Shown here: piece by piece, positions 58,612 to 64,000 of the stretch | Layout: each line of letters starts with the position of its first letter | Numbering within the stretch: the stretch's first letter is position 1 | NCBI GenBank assembly: GCA_022661535.1 | Contig: JAKULF010000007.1 | Location: 3,286,001 to 3,350,000, forward strand | Length of the DNA stretch: 64,000 nt | Direction of reading: 5' to 3' | From: Eutypa lata | Lineage: Eukaryota; Ascomycota; Sordariomycetes; Xylariales; Diatrypaceae | Translations under genes and position numbers: made by a program | Notes under the pieces: generated by a model | What the model saw: the letters and a program-made list of their open reading frames with translations, nothing else | Databases searched by the model: none | What the model was told of the DNA's origin: nothing

Positions 58612-61430
58612 ATCATTTTATAATATTATTAATTTTATTATTTTAATATTAAACGTTTAATTTAAATTATTAAACGATTTTATAATATAAATTTTAAATT
58701 TAAAAATATTAAAGTTTTATTTTATACGGCTTATAATATAATAAAAATAAAAAAGTTTTTATTAAAAAACGTTTAAAAAAAATTAATTTATATAAACGAA
58801 ATTATATAATATAATATAAATATAATATAATTTATATTATTACGTAATAATTTATATTATAATTTAATAATTAAAAATTATAATTAATATTATAATATAA
58901 AGTTAATAAAAATTAAAAACGATATTTAATAATATTTATAAAATTATATTAAAAAAATAATTTAATATTTTATTAATTAACTTTTTAATAAAAATAATAA
59001 AAAAAAAATTAAATTTTAAAATTAAATAATAAACGAAAATTTAATATATTCGAAATAAACGAATTTTATAAAAAACGTAATATTAAACTTTAATTATTAT
59101 TATTTTATAATTAATATTAAAATAAAATTATAAAATATATTATTAAATTTATATAAAACGAAATTAAAATTTATATAATTTAAATAAAAATCTTTATATA
59201 TTTTTAAAATTACATTATAAAAGTAATTATTAAAATAATTAATAAAATAAATTAATTATTAATTAAAAATATAATTTTTATAAAGATTTATTAAAAAAAT
59301 TTAAATTTTAATAATAATTATTTATTTTATTACGAATATTTATATATTTTAAAATTACGTTATATTATATTTATTAATTAAAAAAAAATTTAATTTAAAA
59401 AATTAATTAATTAAAATATAAAAAATATTTTTTTAAAATATAAAAAAAAAAGTAATTATATTATATAATTAATAAAAAAAAACGTTTTTTTATAACTTTT
59501 TATATTATAATATATAAAAACTTTACGAAATTAAATATTTCTTTTAATTTAAAAAATATTATTTAATTATTTTTAAAATAAATTTAAAAACGATTTCGTT
59601 ATTAAATTAATAAAAAGAATAAATAAAAAGTTAATATTTAAAACGATAATAATAACGTTATATTTAATAATAAAACGAATAAAAAAAATAAAAAATAATT
59701 TATTAAATATAAACGTAATCGTTTAAAAAAAAAATTTTAAACTTTATATATATAATACTTTTAAAAAATATTTTAAAATTATAATTAAATTATATTAAAT
59801 ACGATTTATTTAAAAAAACGAAAATGTTAATAAATATAATTTTAAATTTAATTTTATTAACGATAATATTATAAACGATTAAAAACGTAAATTTATAAAC
59901 TTTAATAACGCTTTTAAAATAATAATACGAATTTATTTTTATATATAAATAATATTTTTATTCGAAAAAAAATAATACGATATTTTCGAAAACTTTTATA
60001 AAACATTAAACTTTTTTAAATATTCGAAAATATATAAATTAATAACGATAATATTTAAAAATAATTTATTATTAAAAAAAGCTTTAATAAACTTTAAAAA
60101 AAATTTATAAATAAAAATAATATTTATAAAAATATAAAAAAACATTAATTAAAAATTATTTAAATTTATTTTATTAATTAAAATAATATATAAATATTTA
60201 ATAAACGTTATATAAATATTATAAAAGAAATTTATATTAATAAACGATTTTAAAAAATTAAAAACTTATATATATATAAAAAAATTTATATAACGAAAAG
60301 ATATTAATTATAACGAAATTATTATAATTATAATTTAAATTATATATTAATAAATTTTTATAACTTTTATAATATTATATAAATAAACTTTATTATAATA
60401 TATTTTAATAATAAATTAAAAAAAAATTATTTATAAAAATATTTTTATTATTAAAAAAATATTTTAATATATATTTTAAAAAAAAATATAAATATAATTT
60501 AAGTTATATTATTTAATTAATAAATTTTTTATATAAATTTAAATAAATTAATATAACTTAATAAATAAAAATTAAAGTTATTTTAAAATAATTAAACTTT
60601 ATAACTTTAATATTAAATAATATTATTTATTTAAATTTTAAAATAAATAATATTATAACTTTATACGTTAATAATTTTTTATTATTTAACGTAAATAAAA
60701 AACGTTTTATAAAGTTTACGAAAGTTATTATTAAAATAATTATTATTAAAAACTTAAATAAAGTTAATTAATTTTTAAATATTCGTATTATTAAGTTAAG
60801 TTTTATTAACGATATTCGTTTAAATTAATAATAATATATTAAAAAGTTACTTTAAATAATAAATATAAACGATATAAAGTCGTTATTTATTTTATTCGTT
60901 TTAAATTATAAATAATATATAATTTAAAATTAAAAAATTATTATTAAAAACGAAATATTTAAATATATAAGTTTAATTAAAAAGTTTAACTTTTTAAATT
61001 ATATAATTAAATTTAATATAATTTATATAACGTTTATTTAAATTTAATTTATAAATAATTCGTTATTAAAGTATATAAATTATATTAAACGTTTATTAAA
61101 ATATATAAATAACATTATAAACTTATTAATTTAATATTAAACTTTAAATAAAAAACATTTACATTATAAATATAATAACTTTAAATTATTTAAAATAATA
61201 AATTTTAATTACGATAATAATTTTAATTTAAATAAATTAATTATAAATTATATATTTTATATAATAAAAGCTTTTATTATATAAATTTTAAAGCTTTAAA
61301 TGATTATTATTCGTTATATAACGAAAGTTAAATACGTAATTTTAAATATTATAATAATAAAAGTAATTAATATTAAAAACTTTTTATAAAAATTTAATTT
61401 AATATTTAAAAAATTTATTATTTTATTAAA
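58612..61430 (+). pseudogene. RIP-destroyed copia polyprotein remnant (integrase, RT, RNase H)
   Basis: Translation with stops left in place still shows family motifs. Near 58630-58740: YYFNIKRLI*IIKRFYNIN, fitting the WH..RLGH.N zinc region before integrase, then Y-T-A-Y-N-I in the position of the C..C pair. Near 58785-58925: LIYINEI and LIIKNYN*YYNIKLI, fitting the first integrase catalytic-Asp block and the DDY(S/T)R block. Near 60272-60320: FI*RKDINYNEI, fitting the copia RT GF.Q..G.DY.ETF block. At 60661-60700: LYVNNFLLF, the YVDD box with both Asp changed to Asn. Near 60764-60860: FLNIRII, RLN and YIKKLL of the downstream RT block, with stops at the expected W and Q. Near 61055-61110: NNSLLKYINYIKRLLKYI, the NPS..H...KR..RYL block. 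All substitutions shown fit C-to-T or G-to-A change. Confidence 0.8.
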
Positions 61431-62296
61431 AAATAATATAAATATATTAAAATAAATAAAAGAAATTATAATATTTAAAAAAAACGTTATATTTAAATTA
61501 ATTATTATTATATACGTTAAAAGATTAATAATAATTATATTAAAATTTAATATATTAAAACGAATAAAAATTTAATAAATAACTTTATTAAACTTTTTAA
61601 TTAAAAAATTTTTAATAAATTTATAATAAAATTAAATTTAAAGTTAATTTAAAAATCGTTTAAAAAATTAAAAAATATATTAATTAATAAATAAATTAAA
61701 TTAATTAAAATAATAAAAGAATAATATTTATTAAACTTTCGTTATAAAAAATATCGTTATTTTTTAAAACTTTATATTATCGTAATATTTTTTTTACGAT
61801 TATTATATTTATTTAATTTAAAAGCTTTTTTTTTTAATATTTAATTTAAAAAATTTAAAACGACTTTTAAATTAATTTAACTTTTATTAAATAAATTCGT
61901 TTTTATCGATTATTTTTTTTAATATTTATAATGTATAATATAAAAAAGAAATTAATAATTAATAACTTTTAATTAAAGTTTTTTATTATTTTTAAAATTA
62001 AAAATTTTAAATTTTATTTAACTTTATATAATTAATAACGCATTAATTAATAATATTATAAGTTTTATATATAAAATTAAAAAATTTATTAATAAATAAT
62101 AACTTAATTAAACTTTAAACGTATATATATAAGCGAAGTTATTAATATTACGATATAAATAAAACTTATAATTAAATAATTAAATTATAAAAATAAATAT
62201 AAAAATTAAAAATTTAATTTTAATAAATTTATAATTTAATTTCTTAAGTTTTTTAAAGTTTTTAAAGAATTAATCGCTTATTAATATAAAAAAACG

Positions 62297-62511
62297 TATT
62301 AATAAATAAAGTGCTTTAATAATAATTTATAATAATAATAAAAAGTTAAATATTAAAAATATTTTAAAATATTACGTATAATACTTAAAGTATAAAAATT
62401 AATATATAATTCGAATTTATAATTAAATTAATATAAACTTTTTTAAATAATAATATATATTTTATTTATCGAAAATTATTTAAAATTAATATTTATTTAT
62501 ATATTTTAATA
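62297..62511 (+). repeat. 3' LTR of degenerate copia element
   Basis: Direct repeat partner of 55350-55564, with the same TA..TA ends. Followed directly by ATAAT, the target duplication. The bases just upstream (TAAAAAAACG) look like the polypurine tract. Confidence 0.88.
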
Positions 62512-62512
62512 A

Positions 62513-62574
62513 TAATTAAAATAATAATAATAATATATAAATTAAATAATTATTTAAATAAATAATTTATATAA
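62513..62574. repeat. Inverted copy of the left foldback arm
   Basis: Bases 62513-62569 are the exact reverse complement of 55226-55282 (57 bp); the match continues to 62574 with only C/T and G/A changes at the central CG. A second partial copy starts near 62801 (TAATTTTTTAATTAAAATAA). Confidence 0.65.
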
Positions 62575-62711
62575 TTTAATTTAAATTTATAAATTTATAA
62601 ATTATAAATTATTTTATAAAATTATAAATTTATAAATCATTTTATAAATTTAAAAATTTAAAAGTTTAAAAGTTTAAAAATTTAAAAATTTTAAAGTTTT
62701 TTTTAATTATA

Positions 62712-62742
<31 letters not shown>

Positions 62743-64000
62743 TTAATTATTTATAAAAAAGTTATATAAATATAATTTAATATAATAAAAACTTTATATA
62801 TTATAATTTTTTAATTAAAATAATAATAATAATATATATATAAAAAATACATTTAAATATATTTATAAAGTAATTTTTATAAAATAAGTTTTATAAAATA
62901 ATTTTTATAAAATAATTTATTAATTTTAATTTATATAACTTTATTTTAAATTTAAAAAAATAATAAAAATTTTAATTTATATATTAATTTATAAATTTAA
63001 TATATATAAAGTTTTAAATTTATTAAGTTTATTTTAAATTTATTATAAATTATTTTATATTAAAACGTAATATTTTATAATATTTTAAAAATTAAAAATT
63101 ATTAATTAAATTTAAATTATTATAATTTATAAAAAAATTTCAAAATTTAATTAATTTAAACTTAATATATTAATATAATATAAAATATATATATAACGAT
63201 TTAAAATTTAAAATAAAATATTATTATTAATATTTTTTTAATAAAATATAATCGTTTAAATAAATAATAACGAAAATTATTATAAATTAAAAAATATATA
63301 TTTATTAAATAAATATATATATATATTTTTATATATTAATTTATTAAAAAAAAATATAAAAAATTATATATTTAAATTTATTATAAATAATAATCGTTTA
63401 TATTTTAAAAATTAATAAATTTAATAATTATAATAACTTTTAAATTAATAAAATTAATAAATTAAAATAATTATTATAATTATAAATAAATTATATAATT
63501 TATAAATATAATTTATATTATTTATTAATTTAATAATTTTTATTAATAATTAAATTTTATTAATAATTTAATATATTTTTTTATATAACGTTAATATTTT
63601 TTTATTTTATTTTAAATTATTTTTTTATTAATATATATAATTTTTTTAATATTAAAATAAAATCGTTATTAAATATAATTTTTTATAAAAATAATATAAT
63701 ATTTATTTTTTATTAATATTATTTTAAAATAATAATAAAAGTTTAATATAATAATAATTTATTTTTGATATTTTTATATTATAAATTTTTTATAAATATA
63801 AACTTTATCGTTATTTTTTTAAAATATTTAAGTTTTATTATTAACGAAATTATTTAAATTTTTTATAATTTTTATTATTATTATTTTATAAATTATAAAG
63901 TTTATTTTTTATTATTATTTAATAATATTTTATATTAATATAAATGTAATTTATAATTAATTTTAATTATAATTACGTAATAAATAATAATTTAATTTTA

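Larger units (their letters stand above)
55350..62511 (+). mobile_element. Ty1/copia-type LTR retrotransposon, inactivated by RIP
   Basis: A 7.16-kb element with two 215-bp LTRs, a 5-bp target duplication ATAAT on each side (55345-55349 and 62512-62516), a purine tract TAAAAAAACG just before the 3' LTR, and copia-order coding remnants on the + strand: integrase near 58.6-59.2 kb, then reverse transcriptase near 60.25-60.95 kb and RNase H to about 61.4 kb. Integrase before reverse transcriptase separates copia from gypsy. Every domain is filled with stop codons where W, Q or R would be expected, so it cannot make protein. The size is somewhat large for copia, so a nested insertion in the 55.6-58.6 kb part is possible. 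Confidence 0.85.
54681..64000. repeat. Extremely A+T-rich block with RIP signature, runs off the window
   Basis: On lines I counted, only about 2-6 of 60 bases are G or C, and most of these lie in CG dinucleotides, ACT, AAC or CTT; CA and TG are very rare. This is what repeat-induced point mutation (C to T, mainly at CA, on both strands) leaves. A copia element (55350-62511) accounts for most of it. The parts 54681-55344 and 62517-64000 are other ruined repeats I cannot name. Such blocks are normally constitutive heterochromatin (methylated DNA, H3K9me3). No gene here can be functional. Confidence 0.9.

Noticed and set aside
62701..62760. ATT-repeat runs considered as centromere signature
   Set aside because: A+T richness alone is explained by RIP; no centromere-specific evidence can be read from sequence.

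Overview
The window is nuclear DNA of a filamentous ascomycete (Pezizomycotina; Sordariomycetes is my tentative guess). Evidence: short introns (about 48-110 bp) with GT..AG ends and CTAAC/CTGAC branch-like sites; fungus-type families (ULD_2 ubiquitin-like domain, Yap-type bZIP, CCCH protein with a DUF7923-like domain, Pex24p/dysferlin peroxin, MGR3); and a long A+T block that looks destroyed by repeat-induced point mutation (RIP). I rebuilt gene models by hand from splice signals, frame and family knowledge; none was checked by a search.

Layout. 1-1413: 3' part of an UNC-93-like transporter (+), cut by the window edge. 2314-4303: ubiquitin-like-domain protein (-, 3 exons). 5924-7729: C2H2 regulator (-). 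7730-15573: no gene seen. 15574-18279: second, larger C2H2 regulator (-, 5 exons) related to the first. 18280-22572: nothing. 22573-22833: small Cys-containing protein (+). 24426-25257: cytochrome b5-like MAPR/Dap1-type protein (-, 4 exons), divergent from 25737-27526, an MGR3-like TPR protein (+, 4 exons). 27527-37283: nearly 10 kb without a gene, holding a small foldback. 37284-37968: small bZIP factor (+). 37969-42158: nothing. 42159-44186: CCCH zinc-finger protein (+) whose first intron holds a run of hairpins.

44954-54353 is compact and housekeeping-like: Pex24p-family peroxin (-), exosome subunit Rrp4 (+), membrane-anchored aldehyde dehydrogenase (-), ribosomal protein eL22 (+), mitochondrial carrier (-). 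They act in different compartments (peroxisome, RNA exosome, lipid or carotenoid aldehyde oxidation, ribosome, mitochondrion) and do not form a pathway cluster.

From about 54,680 to the end the DNA is almost pure A+T. Inside it I can delimit one Ty1/copia LTR retrotransposon, 55350-62511: two 215-bp LTRs, both with TA..TA ends (RIP-altered TG..CA), flanked by the 5-bp duplication ATAAT. Between them lie stop-riddled but readable remnants of integrase, reverse transcriptase and RNase H, in copia order on the + strand. Palindromic arms flank the insertion. I see no biosynthetic cluster, CRISPR, tRNA or rRNA gene. The most notable observations are the fossil copia element with its foldback target, the hairpin-rich intron of the CCCH gene, and the modular duplication in the larger zinc-finger protein.
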